64,000 nt of DNA from Perkinsus olseni. Its lineage: Eukaryota; Perkinsozoa; Perkinsida. Of the stretch, positions 38,244 to 50,024 are shown one piece after another. The stretch lies in the NCBI GenBank assembly GCA_013115125.1, contig JABANN010000114.1:1-64000 (forward strand), given 5' to 3'. Position 1 is the first letter of the stretch, and every line of letters begins with the position of its first letter. The notes beneath the pieces were generated by a model. It was given only the letters and a program-made list of their open reading frames with translations. It made no database searches and was not told the origin of the DNA. Position numbers and translations under genes: made by a program.

Positions 38244-38730
38244 GCAGCAACTTCACCTGTTATCAACGCCTGATGCCGTCAGCAGCAATAGCACGAGCAC
38301 GATCGCTCCTGTTGCACCGGCTACTCTACTACTATTGATGACCTCTTCCCAATCGTCATGCTACTACTGTTGAAGTGAATGGTGTAGTAATATGAGACTG
38401 TTGTAGTGATAAGACAAGTGTTACGAGAATTCTACAAGTACCGTTTCGTCAGCTGCTACTGTTGCTCGCTCCCTCGGTAGCTAAAACTGTCGTGGAGTGG
38501 CGGCAGTAGTGGTGGAACTTCCGGTGAAGAGATCTCTCCTAATAGGTCAGTCATGAAGGGTAATTGCACAATAGTAGTAGCATCTTCCTTTATCTTCAAT
38601 CATCTTTTATGTGCCACATCATCATCATAAGAGGTTTGTGGGGGTAGTAATAACCTCAGTATAGTATTGAGTTCCTTCGAGTCCCTCACCTCCTGCAACT
38701 TCGCCACTGCCCTTTTGCCAGTAATATTTG
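38244..38730. other. Intergenic
   Basis: About 490 bases, A/T-richer, with short GTAGTA-type runs. No gene supported. Confidence 0.5.
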
Positions 38731-41700
38731 AATGACCGGACGGTCGAGTGATGTCGCCGTCGACTCCTCCAACTCCGAGATAGAACTATCTCCGTCCAAC
38801 TGTGCTGCTGCTAATGACCCGCCTCAGTCACTCCCCGATCAAAGAGCCTCTTTCTCCCTCCAGTCGAATACCCTCAGCTTCCGGTAGTATTAACAAGCTT
38901 TTCACTCGCCGCCCCTGGTGGCCCTGTAGGCACACTATGTCGCTGCAGCAAGAAGCACCAGTTGAAAGGGTGGACATCCTCAGTATGAAGCCTATGAGAC
39001 GTAAAGCTCACAGTACTACTGCAAGCACAACCTCCAGACTACCCCTTGTAGGTGTGTTTTACGAGATGGAGCGTCGAAGGCTGGAGCGGTCGTTGGAGGG
39101 GTACAGAGCAGAGCCTGGCTGGGGTGCCAGGTTTGCCGCGGAACTTGTCGTTGTCTTGGTGAGACTCCCATCCTTGCCCAAAGCTTCGACTTGGTGGCTC
39201 CTCTCCAGGTAGCATTTATTCTCTTATCTAACTCCATCGGCCGCAATGTCTTGGCCCAATTATTTCCCGATAAGAACAATCAAGCGGTGTTCCTTGTGGT
39301 CCCTAGTGTGGTTACTGTAATAATACCGCTATGCCCCTTCTCCCCTTCTCAGTGTACATCACCTTGTAGGGTCTCCTCATCATAGTAGCATTAATAAGGA
39401 TATCTTTTCGAAGGAGAAGTGCTATATCGACCCTAGCCGTCACGGCTTTGTTGATTGGAGTGGTATGGATCATCTGGTTGTATAATCCAGCCGATAAATG
39501 GCCAGTAAAAATATCGTCATTAGACGGCCTTCGAGTGACCCTCCCCCTCAGGCCGCATCTCTGAAAAATATAATAATGGTCAGCGTCATTGTTGCTTCTA
39601 TCGAAGTGCTATTGCTATTGATATACGTAAGTCACCTGTTTCCCGCCCTATGAGCTCTGACTCCAGCCTGCAGGTTCTAACCCATTTTGGCTATCCTTGT
39701 ATGCTTAAGAGAGTCCATCCGGATTTCCTTATTAAACACTGGTGGAGGCTTCAACCAGTGGATGAGGAAAATGCTTTTGGGTAGTCCTCGTCATTCACTC
39801 ATCGCTACCCTATGCCGTAAGCTTAGATATTCCTACCAGCGCTATGGTCTATTCTCCCTCAATCGTAACATCTGTAACTACCATGGTGATGTGGACAGTA
39901 AAGGCCGGCCTCATGGTTTCGGCGTATGGACGGATGACTCTCGACACGGCGAGATCCTAAAAGGAGTCTGGATGAGTGGTACGTTGCATCTCTCGATACC
40001 ATACTTCTCACTATTCGTATCCTAGGGTACCCTATGGGTCCTTTCGTGTCACGAGAGTTCAGCAGTGGTTCAGTGAGTGTTTGCCGCCGTATACTATGGG
40101 CCTCGACCCGAGCCGAACCTGGTAACAGTCCTCCTCCCTACGTCGTAGTAGCATGGCCATCCGTTGTTGTCATCAGGTATTGACTGTAAATATATATTCC
40201 CTCATCGTATCGATTCCTGCTTGTACGGTCTAGCATCCGTGGAATGCTCTGTTTCTGGATATTTCTTCAATCATCTTCCCAAAGTGCGGGAGTTGGTTAC
40301 TCGTACTAGCAGCTTTGAGCAGGCGATAGATCACTTCAAACGAGAGTAAGTCTCATCGATCACTATCCCTCGCACACTACTGCCCATCCTAGGTTCGAGA
40401 AGACTGACGAGGAGCTTGTTAACGGTGAGTCTTTTGTCGGGTCAAAGAGAGATGCCTGTCGAAAGGATGTACGATGTTCATCCCCACTGCCTTGTTGGGG
40501 ACATAGCCTCTCAGTGCCCCGCTGCTCCTCCGGCCCTCCGATTACGGCTCCTCACTAGTTTCGGCGCTCTGGAAAGAGGCAGCTCGCAGTTGGCGACGCT
40601 AAAGGACGAGACCGGTAGGGCAGTAGGGTCGATGCTGCTGCGGTCCTCTATCCGATATGTAATCTGTCAGTTGCTACGGAGACGGGCTTCCTCGAGCTCC
40701 TACCACCACAGCCATGTTGTGAAAACTCTGATATGCTCTGGCAGGGAGAGGGTGCTCGAGATGGGAAGAGTGGCAGAGTGTATAGTTGTGGTAATCCTCA
40801 TATCGTTGCTCATCGTCTGTTGGCAGCCTTTACCCCTCCAGGTCACGCCTCTAGCATAACAGCTGCACCATCATACCTGATGCCAGTGCGGAATGCAGAG
40901 GCATTGGTCTACCTACACGGATACAACTGTCCAATATCAAGTGCCATCAAACGGCTAGGCCAGATGCTAGCACTGGGGCAGTTCCCGTTGTGGATTCGAC
41001 CCTTCGTTTTCTCCCAGGGTAAAGCCCGACGAGGATTACTACTATCATTGTCAGTAGCGACCGTTCAGGCACTGGGTCGGCTTTGACTTATCACGCGGCC
41101 AGAGACTGCTTGGTCGACTATGCACCAGATCTAGCTGACTTTGTATCACAGCTCAGGGGAGCGGGATTTCGTCGAATACATTTCCTCGTACACTCCATGG
41201 GGGCAAGGTGGGAGAACAACACGGTGGGCACTCGGCAGCATATCCTTTGCAACTTGGCCCCTCAGGCTCTTCTGTGATGCCTTACCATTCATGATACAAG
41301 ATTCCCTAGTCCGGATACGGGCCTCCACTCATACCACATCTATCTCAGCCATGTCTACTCCTGCTGGTACGTTCTCGTCCGATACAGCTGTACAGTCCCT
41401 TCTCCGTATCACGGGTACATGCATCTTCAATCGACTAACCATGCACGCTGGGCAGGAACACGTCGGAATGGCAACATTCATTTCGAGTGCATTTCCCGCT
41501 CGTACTCGCGAGGAGCGGGCCACTGAAACTTCCGCTGTTTCAGATTCTGTATCACCACTGCCCTGTCACCCTATCATCGACCTAGAAGCTGCTCAGGACA
41601 GCAAGGGGGATCGGATGACTCTACTGAATGTTATATTGGTTAATGCGGACTATCCTCTGGACAAGTTCCGCTACACCGTCCTACCCTCCTTACTCGAGTA

Positions 41701-42307
41701 CTGTGAGCGTGTGACGGTGTATTCCGATAGCCGAGATGGTGCTCTTATGTGGTCTGAACTTTTTAATAGAGAGAAGGCTCTCGGTAAATTTGTTGGTACC
41801 CTTTCCTGCGTGGATGAGCAGAGTGGCCATACCTATGGTGAGGCCTATGTTGACGTCATGGACACCACGCACATGGACCAGAATGTTCACCAACTCCGCC
41901 ATAACTTCTTCAATTTGAATGTCCAAGTCGTGTCTGACATAGCAGAGATAGTCCAGTCCTGCACGCCCGCGGCCAAGCGTAGCACTAGGCTCACTAAGAC
42001 GGGTAAGTGCATCATTAACATCATCAACTCTGGGACATCGCCATCGCGGTTGTTGTGTCAGGTCGAGGGAACGTATTCACATTCCTAAGTCCGCCCAGCT
42101 TTGTCAAAAACAACTAATACAATCTATAATTGCCATATTAACAAGATAATGTTTTCTCTGTCACATAGCCTCATGATAGTTGTCCTAGGTTTGTAACATA
42201 TTTCCCCCATACCAGAGGTCCACTCGCGCTTCTATCGCGTAGCTAACCATTGCTTCAGCTACCTCGACCCCTTCGAGCATCGGGCCTTCAACGTCCTGCG
42301 TTATTAA
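38731..42307 (+). CDS. Membrane-anchored alpha/beta-hydrolase (DUF900-like) with MORN-like segment
   Basis: ATG at 38731 starts a Ser-rich N-terminus, then a charged helix FYEMERRRLERSLEGYRAE. At least four hydrophobic segments follow: AAELVVVLVAFILLSN, VALIRISFRR-flanked helices, LAVTALLIGVVWIIWLY and VSVIVASIEVLLLLIY. A MORN-like motif follows (YHGDVDSKGRPHGFGVW). The C-terminal half is an alpha/beta-hydrolase: EALVYLHGYNCPISSAIKRL, then FRRIHFLVHSMGAR with the nucleophile-elbow G/H-x-S-x-G form (HSMG), a middle part VILVNADYPLDKFRYTVLP and DVMDTTHMDQNVHQ, and a last exon HSRFYRVANHCFSYLDPF, TAA at 42305-42307. The YLHGYN / HSMGAR pair resembles the DUF900 (COG4782-type) esterase group. Many short introns; joins near 40.0-40.9 kb are the least certain. 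Substrate unknown; probably a membrane-bound lipase or esterase. Confidence 0.78.
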
Positions 42308-42355
42308 TTGGGAGGTTGGTATGGGAATCTAGCCCTTTTATGCTGTATACAAATG

Positions 42356-43506
42356 GTGTCTCATAAACGCCCACCGGACGACAACAACAGCGGTGGTAGT
42401 AGTAGTAGTAGCAGTAGCTACCTTGACCTGGACGCCTTCCCTGCATTCAAGGACCTCCTCAGAGCTCTATCCGACTATGCCAAAATGACTGGCTTCCGAT
42501 ACGAGTATCACAAGGGATGCAGTCCCTGATCATCATCCATCATCTTCCCTCAGCCCCCGGGATTTTCAAGATTCTTCCGACCTCAGCTCGGCCGGCAGCG
42601 TCGTCAGTGACTACCAACGGCGTCTTGTCTCCGGCACAGACCGAGAGTTGTGGCGGCAGGCAGTCAACGCGATTAGATGCGCTGAGCAGGAAGGCATTAG
42701 AACCGTCATGGTTGCAACTTGCCGCGATCTGGGCGTGTGGCCTGAGAGCGTGAAGCCTAGTGAGAGTTCTTGTAAGGAAGTGATTCTCATTCCCTGCTCC
42801 ATCACAGTGAGAGCAGGTATGGCCTGGCAGGACACATCGGAGCCTTTAGAGAAGATAGCGGTGGCGCTCTATAATCAACAGCACAATGTTGCTGATAGCG
42901 CAGACTATCAAGTACACTACACGCCTCTTCATTTCTGTCATCGTCATGATTATTCTAGGCGGTCTCCCGAACGGCGAGCTTCATATCCGATTTTGTCTAT
43001 GCCACTGTTGGGAGTGAGGACCCCGAACTTCACCAGGGTACGGTACTATTCACGGCGCTCACTACACATTTAGTACCACATTTTAGGTGAAAAGTCGAAG
43101 CTCATGCTCACAGCCTTCCTCAACCGAGTCAAGGAGTACCAGGCGCGTAAAGAGGCTAATATAGGGCGAGAGGAGCCCGAGGCATACAAGCGGATACGAG
43201 GGACAGTACGCTATGGCAACAGCCCCTTCCGCCACTCTGACCTCGCAGATTACGCCACCCTGGTCTGAGCAGGTACTCTCAGCTATGGATGGATGGGCGC
43301 CTCCGTCATTAGTATCGTACATAGGGGAGTGGACAAGTGATAACTTCCCTTCTCCAACCACAGCTGCCTTAGTAATACCACTGCTCGCGTTATCGTTGAC
43401 TTGTCATCCTTTTCCTCAGCTCGGTTTCGGAGTTGTTGCCGCGGCTACTGCAATAGGAGTGGCGGCTGCTATGAACCGATCCAAGAAAAACCATAGAAAA
43501 GAATGA
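42356..43506 (+). CDS. Orphan protein with predicted C-terminal tail anchor
   Basis: Unrecognised. ATG at 42356 gives a Ser-rich start, then FPAFKDLLRALSDYAKMTGF. An intron beginning GTATCACAAG restores the frame into RDFQDSSDLSSAGSVVSDYQ and ELWRQAVNAIRCAEQEGIR, a helical region. Later exons carry LMLTAFLNRVKEYQARKE and VRYGNSPFRHSDLADYATLV. The last exon ends with a hydrophobic helix LGFGVVAAATAIGVAAAM followed by basic NRSKKNHRKE, TGA at 43504-43506. A lone C-terminal helix with a short basic tail is the pattern of tail-anchored ER or mitochondrial outer-membrane proteins. Exon edges between 42.8 and 43.2 kb are approximate. Confidence 0.55.
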
Positions 43507-43595
43507 ATCGTTATCAACTCTCACTCGAACAACAACATTTTTCAATCCGCTAGAGTTGTGTTCATGGAGTTGATTTAGCGGCTTTCACGAAAAGC

Positions 43596-44625
43596 ATGTT
43601 CTTTCTTCCGAGTGGTCGCCTGTATGCGGCGACGGCGGCCAGCGCTGAATTCAAGTCCCAGCTGCCCCGAACAGCCCACACGATATACCTAGCCCTTCTG
43701 AGTGGTCACTTCGGTGGTGCGGTATCGACCATAGTGTGCAGGAGCCCTATCTGCAAGCCTTCGCAGGGGGATAAAGGGTACTCCCACTCACGTGTACTGC
43801 AGGTTAGCATGGTTGCAGGTATCGTCTTGGTGGAGGCCAGTCACAGGGCAGAACGGCTATAACGATAATTCACCCTATCAGCGAACATCATGTGACCCTT
43901 CACGATACCAAGTGGAACTTGTTTCGGGCTACTCTCGTTGTTGTTGTTGTTGTTGCCATGCTACTCTAAGGTACCCGGTGACCTTCTGTGAGATGCGACC
44001 GATAACATGTATACCCGATCAACTCAAGCTGCATCCAGTGGCTATTGGACATCCTCTATTCGGTGACTATTACTACACTAATGATAGGTAGTACTACTTG
44101 CCCAGATGTTGAGGTAGGGAAACACCCCTCAGGGTCCTCGACGCCCACTACAAGGCAGGGAGGTTATTCACAATGCCTCGTGGACTCAAGGGGCCGACTA
44201 TCCAGCCCTGGTTATCATCCCCAGGCGTCTGGCAGGAACACCATCTGCGAGCTCTCTTCCCAGAGCACACTGACGAGGCTGGGGACTCGGCCCAGTGGAT
44301 CGTGCGATGGCCTTCTCGCTCTACTCCCGCTTTACCCGAGCCCCAGCCTCCACCTGAGACCCTTGACGAAGTGGTCATGGAGGATAAGGTAGCCGTATTG
44401 GGCTCTTGGAGGCCTTGGACTGCTGTGTGGTAGATCGGGAGTATCGTCGGTATCCCTTCGCTGGAGCCGTACGAGTCCGCCCTACGGCACTTGGCTGATA
44501 TCGAGTCGTCTGTGCGGCACTGGGGATTCATCGAAGGAGATGATTTCGAACTCGGAGAGATCAAAGATCCGAGGCGAGCCATCACTCGAGCAGCATCCCA
44601 CCTTCATCTGGAGGCTTCGCTATAG
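43596..44625 (+). CDS. Degenerate RluA-type pseudouridine synthase homologue
   Basis: Similarity to the RluA/RPUSD family is seen as LPSGRLYAATAASAEFKSQL, TIYLALLSG, DKGYSHSRV, EMRPITCIPDQLKLHPVAIG and GHPLFGDYYY, then after a 45-nt intron VLDAHYKAGRLFTMPRGLKG, which fits the family's closing strand. Two essential parts look wrong. The HRLDxxTSG block with the catalytic Asp should precede SGRLYA but the reading begins MFFLPSG. The RTHQIR.H nucleotide-binding motif is replaced by IPDQLKLH. So either an upstream exon is missed or this is a non-catalytic relative. A long C-terminal extension follows (WLSSPGVWQEHHLRALFPEH). Stop shown is TAG at 44623-44625; an alternative frame ends at 44683 with a basic RKWVRKL tail. 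Confidence 0.6.
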
Positions 44626-44883
44626 ATACACCGATCGTGATGTGTTCTTCGACCAACCTCGGAAGTGGGTACGCAAGCTCTAACAGCATGTTTCCGTTCA
44701 ATATGTTTCAAACTGTTCACTTATATGTTCGAGCTTGGCACAGTCCCCAGCGGACGCATTGCACTTGCCGCCCAAATCTGATCATTCTGCCTGAGACGCT
44801 GATGAAGGGTGATGACTGAACACCAAGTTCCAAAGCGGTTGGAAATAGTCAACATACATCGGTAGATATACTTAATGGTACTA

Positions 44884-46681
44884 TCAGAGTGGTGTAACTG
44901 TGCATTGGCTTCGACGACCAGACGATCGAGTCTTCCTCAAGGACGCTCCCATAAGCCGCCGTTCCCTAGCCCTGCTCCAGCTCAGCTCCTTCATCAGGAA
45001 GAAGGTGTCCAATGGTGTTCCATCACGCATTTGGACGACAGGGCCTGGGCGGAGGTCGAAGTCTTGGTAAACTATCTTGGCTGTCCTGCAGGATATGTGC
45101 ACTCTGAAAAGGAATACGAATTTCATACTCCATCGAGGCAGTCCGGTCCCTTGGCCTGCTCCACGACATGAGAAAAGTTATTTCTGTCGACTACTGTACT
45201 ACTTCTATCCAGAACACGCGAGAAATAAATCAGCCCCCATCCCCCTCTTATGACCTCTTCGGATCGCCTGTGCTCTCCATGAGGTGCGCTGTAGTAACCC
45301 CTTCACCCCAAACATCGTAGATGAAGTTGCTGCCGCCAAGTATCCCCGCCACACACGTGCCAGTAGCGACTCCTATCCTCAACGCCAATGGGTTGCCATG
45401 ATCATCTCGTATACCCCTCTCTGGTATGCCCTCCTTCATTGCTAGGGCCATGCGACAGCCACAATGTGCGTGCTGTGGATTGGGAGTGGGTAGTCCGCAC
45501 GCCGCCATGTACGCATCACCACAGGTCTTGATCTTCTCAAGGCCATAGTCCTCGGCGATGTCATCAAAAAGAGTGAACAAATCATTGAGTAGAGCCACCA
45601 GATCCTCCGGTCTCATCCTACTGGTCATATTGGTAAAGGCGACCACATCCGAAAAAACGATCGTAACTTGGTCGAATCTCTGGGCCAAACCAGATGGGAA
45701 GATATGATCGAACCCTCTGGCCTTGATAGATGCCACTATAGTTTCTGGTAGCACATTCAAGAGTAACTTCTCACTCCTCTCGGTCTCGTTGGCTAATGTA
45801 ACGCCAAGGACGTAGTCCTTTCGTAATAGTCGGCCATACATGTACTTGACCACTAGAAGTATTCCCGTGCAAAAGATGGTAAATGCTATATTTTCACCCG
45901 GCTGAGAAAAGTAACCGCTCTTCATTCGCGGGTCAGGAGAGAGGTAAAGTAAAGGGTAATGTACAGTATACTCGACAAGTAGAAAAAATATTGCCACATA
46001 GAAGAAGTGTACGAAGCGGAGATGGTAACAGGTGCCAAGACAGTATATTATCAGCACTGTGTCGAAGGTATCCTCTATAGACCAGCAATAAAAAGGAAAA
46101 ACAAAGGGTGCTACATAGACCCACATCATAGCAATAATGCCGGTAATGAAAGCTAGTATCCAATGTATCAAGGCGTGATTGGTAATAAACCACGAGCTTC
46201 CATCACGGAAGTAAATGCTCAGGCCACCTGTTATAATACCTGATAATATTATTATCAATTCTGGTGAGGCAACCAGTACTGACCAATAGCTGATTGAGTC
46301 AGTTTTACCATAGCACAGTACAGTACTTCGAACATAATCTCCCATGATCTTAGCCTCCGATAGAGAGTCGTTCAAGCAAGCATAGCGAACGTAGGCCACT
46401 ATGAAGGAGCAGCATATGGCCAACACGGCATTCCAGCATCTGTGAATCTTCGAGGCACATAACCGCCTGGTCCAATCCATAACGTAGCTCTTCTCCAAAC
46501 CAGCATTAGGGAATTCTAGAGTGAATAGGTTCATACCATGACCAAACTGTTCCCAGAGACCATCCCGTTGGAGCGTATCAAATCCAAGCTTACGCCACGA
46601 TACATGGGGATCTTCGGCAGGGTCACGATCACCCAATAGATACCGGAACCGCCATGGTAAACATTCAAGAACCGACGTCAT
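44884..46681 (-). CDS. Class III adenylyl/guanylyl cyclase with six-helix membrane domain
   Basis: First exon 45255-46681, then a 151-nt intron (45104-45254), then exon 2 (44884-45103). Without the intron the catalytic domain would be cut short; with it MESTGDPKR continues to VHISCRTAKIVYQDFDLRPG and DGTPLDTFFL, the normal end of the fold. About six transmembrane helices span residues 80-290 (for example ELIIILSGIITGGLSIYF). The catalytic domain has TIVFSDVVAFTNMTS (first metal Asp) and IKTCGDAYMAACG (second Asp; the Lys favours ATP), then FIYDVWGEGVTTAHLMEST, where the family's V-N-x-A-x-R is V-T-T-A-H-L. So Asp for adenine is kept but both transition-state residues (Asn, Arg) are changed. 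The stop is at 44884. Confidence 0.9.
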
Positions 46682-46850
46682 TCACCACGCGACGCTGTGG
46701 TCACGACGGCAGCAACAGCAGCGACCGTCTGAGTAGGAGTTTTGTGGCGCGTGACGCTACTTCGAGACAGAAAAATGGCAGCGGCTGTTCCTGCCTTATC
46801 CGGTCGGAGTAGTGTCTTCACCAGACCTTTGTCATCCTTTCTTCGAGCGA
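46682..46850. promoter_or_regulatory. Divergent promoter, cyclase / PP2C-a
   Basis: Only 169 bases separate the cyclase start (minus) from the first PP2C start (plus), so the two genes very probably share promoter sequence. Confidence 0.5.
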
Positions 46851-48369
46851 ATGGGAGGTAATAGGGCGGCACGTCAAACGGTACCAAAATTACCAAGTCA
46901 GGTTTGGTATCGTTCCGAGGGCTTCCTTCTCTACACTATTACGGAAGGAGTCCAGCTACCGATTCGACTCAAGGTGAGGGTGCCTTGTGCTTCAAGCTGC
47001 TTACCGAATATCTTCCTTTTAGTCGGGTAGTAGTACCGCATAGGAACAAGAAACGGGGCGAGGATGCTTCATTCAATAGCGACCTGTAAGTCCAAGGGCC
47101 GTCATTCAACATCAGCTGCCCTCTTGTAGGTATCTAGGTGTCGCTGACGGGGTTGGAGGTTGGATACTGGAAGGGGTGGACTCTGGGGAGTACAGCAGGC
47201 TGCTCATGCATAAGTACTATAGGGGAGTGGGGGAAGGGGGATGGATGGTAACCATTGTCGCAGAATATGCAACGAGATCAGAGAATATGAGAAGGCTCTG
47301 TTGCGAGATGAGAGTGGCGAAAGGGCTAGATGCCCGGACCCCGTGATGGCTATGACCAGGGCAGCGAGGCATATTGATCTGCTGGGTAGGAAAGCGGAGC
47401 TGGGAGGCCTTGGCTCATGTCAAGTCGATCGATGTGGGGCTTTATCGAGGCAGCGGGTGGAAGGAATCTTAGAGCTAGTGATGTAGGATACCGCAATGTT
47501 GAGGGTTTACCACGGAATACTCAGTAACCGTTAAGGACTGCGCTGAAGTGCCGATGACGAAGGGCGTCAACTGTAACAGTCAGGCTCGTCAACTTGCCTG
47601 TTGTGTTTCCTCGACCCCAATACCGGCATTCTCAACACAGCCAACGTGGGCGACTCAGCATGGATGGCCTTCCGCCCGGGGACTTCACTGGTACTCGTTA
47701 AAGCTGAGGCTGCTACGACATCCACCGCCTCGTTGGGTAGGGATACCGGAGTAAAGAACAGACCTTCGCATTCAACGCTCCGTACCAGCTCGATAGAAAC
47801 CAGCGGGTGTCATCACCCCTTCGACTGGCTCAGAGGTCCAAGACACGTCTGGAGGAGGGGGACATGGTGAGATCTACTACGAGGCATCCCTACTCCTGGT
47901 AGGAGTTTAATGGCCGCTGACAGGTCGTAGTTGCCAGCGACGGCCTCTGGGATAATGTTTTTGATAAGGATATCATGCGCGTACTGCAGAAAGAGCAGGG
48001 TGACGTGCATGCAGCAGCGACCGAGCTAGCTACTATGGCGGTCAATAACGGCCGGAATAGGTATGTCGTGGGGCAGCGACCGTGTAGTAGTGGCCTACGG
48101 TAGAACCTACGCCTCTCCCTTCTTCCGCCATGCCCTCCAGCAGAGGACTTTCGTCGGACTAGGAGGTTAGTGCTGCTTCGCTCATCCGTCATCATCAGGG
48201 ATTACCTTGTTCTTCAGGCAAGGAGGATGATGTGACAGTTGTGGTGGGTAGGCTGACTCGGACATCAGAACCGTCCAACGAAGGTGAGCCCAAATTCTCT
48301 CTTTAAGGCAACACACTCTGTCGCTCAGTTATCGACATCGATGAGAGCGAGGCTGAGCTGCGGATATAG
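46851..48369 (+). CDS. PPTC7-like PP2C-type protein phosphatase (copy a)
   Basis: Metal-dependent Ser/Thr phosphatase of the PPTC7/azr1 branch, mitochondrial in animals and yeast. Motifs: KKRGEDASFNSDL, YLGVADGVGGWILEGVD (metal Asp), STCLLCFLDPNTGILNTANV, GDSAWMAFRPG, FRSKEQTFAFNAPYQL, VVVASDGLWDNVFDKD and GGKEDDVTVVVGRLTRTSEP. All four metal-binding Asp/Glu positions of the fold are present. ATG at 46851 gives a short basic N-terminus; an intron follows. About seven short introns. Ends DESEAELRI, TAG at 48367-48369. The second copy starts 64 bases later, so this is a tandem duplication. Confidence 0.9.
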
Positions 48370-48433
48370 TGTCTCCGACGGTAGTACCTCTCGAAGGATA
48401 GATAACCCTTTCACTGCCCAATAATCCGTTCAA

Positions 48434-50024
48434 TGGCTGCTAGAGTTGTTCTTTTTCGGTAGTGTCATTCTTGTTGTGTTTGTTCGAAGTGGCCTACTAT
48501 GTCGGTGCCTGTATCAGTATGTTATCCAATATAAATTTTTATAAGTCGTGGAAGGTTCCTGCAGTAGCAGCGGCAGCTCGGCGAACACTCGCTGGGAGGA
48601 CCTCCACCCCATTGGCCTTCAGAGGCATATCTTCAACTTCACGCCGACCCAACACGGCTCGTAACAGCAGCTTTTATCAGTTCAGCGCAAGGTGGATGGA
48701 CGGATGGTCCAAAGTCGCCCCATGCTGGTCATTTCAGTCGAATAGTGATCCCCAACTTCAGAAAGGAGGTGGGTGAGGATGCGTCATTTCACAGCAATTT
48801 GTAAGGCCCCCTTCGCTCCGCGGCGCTGCCCAATGCTGAGCTGTGTAAGGTACATCGGTGTAGCAGACGGCGTTGGAGGCAAGAATGTGTCCGGTGTGGA
48901 CCCAGCTCGCTACAGCCGGGCTCTCGTACACAAGTGAGTAGAAGTCATGAAACCCACCCACGCCCATGACAGCATGCCATCAGTATCGTCGGTGAGATAA
49001 CCCACTACGAGAAGGAGTGTTTAGCCCATCAACCCTCAACGGACAGGGGCACGGCTGCAGCTGAATTTGCCTATCGGCCGCCGGATCCCCAAGCGGTGAT
49101 GGCTCGAGCAGCGTCTCGAACGACGGACATACTCGGTAGTAGAACGACCATGGTAGGTGTGGTAGTTGGTCATGACGTCTTTTTCAGGCTCTGCTACTTG
49201 CCTCATTGGTTTCCTCTCCCCCCTCACTGGAGTTCTCCACACTTGCAACGTCGGGGACTCGTGTTTTCTTGTCTATCGGTCGAATGAACAGAAGGTTGGT
49301 GGAGTTTTTCCGAAGCTATGCTTGGTATCATCTCTAACTCAGGTGCTGTACCGCTCGAAGGAGCAGCTGCGGACCTTCAATTTCCCTTACCAGATAGGGC
49401 CAGCCACCCCAGATCTGCCCTTACAGAGCGGCGTTGTGAAGAAGATCCAGCTCGAGGAAGGGGACAAAGTGGGCAAAAATGAGATGCAAGTGGTTGAATA
49501 TCGGATCATTTGTTCAGGTTGTTTTCGCGACCGATGGCCTCTGGGATAACCTGTATGACGAGGATGTCTGTAGTATCGTTCAAGGTACTGCCGACAATGT
49601 CAAACTAGCATGTCGTACACTGGCAGAGGCAGCTTACAGGAACAGCCGCGATAAGTGAGTCTCTAGCTTCCCTTCTTGCTATGCGGCAGTACCCTTGTTT
49701 CAGGACATACTTTTCGCCCTTCAGTGAGCGTGCTGCAGAGTTTTTTGGTCACCGCATCCACATAGGAGGTAGGCTACATGTGACGAGACAATAGAGGTCA
49801 TCGAAGGGTGCGGTCAGGTAAAGTAGACGACATATCAATTGTTGTCGCCGATGTCGAGCGGAGAACACTCAGTCCTGTCCTAGGTGAGTGGTCGAAGAGG
49901 ATGATGGAGTGATTGTTACTGCTGTTCCTCAGAGCCTCACATCACTGAGGTTAGTCAGAATGATGATTGTTTGCCCTGTCCACAAACCTTAGCTCGACTG
50001 AAGTTCAGCGTGGCTGCGGCGTGA
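48434..50024 (+). CDS. PPTC7-like PP2C-type protein phosphatase (copy b)
   Basis: Paralogue of the preceding gene. ATG at 48434 (MAARVVLF, short first exon) leads to a basic, Ser/Arg-rich stretch with SRRPNTARNSSFYQFSARW that may serve as a mitochondrial presequence. Motifs: GGGEDASFHSNL, YIGVADGVGGKNVSGVDPAR, GVLHTCNVGDSCFLVYRS, YRSKEQLRTFNFPYQIGP, VVATDGLWDNLYDEDV, SPFSERAAEFFG and GGKVDDISIVVADVE. Ends LKFSVAAA, TGA at 50022-50024. Gene structure parallels copy a, but sequence outside the motifs has diverged widely, so the duplication is not recent. Confidence 0.9.

Noticed and set aside
44173-44433. Separate small gene starting MPRGLKGPTI.
   Set aside because: A 45-nt intron joins it in frame to the RluA-like gene (TNDR to VLDAHYKAGRLF), giving the family's normal closing strand.
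45248-46681. Cyclase read as truncated at the end of the first exon (after DPKRS).
   Set aside because: A 151-nt intron (45104-45254) continues the catalytic domain to its usual end, so the gene is not truncated.
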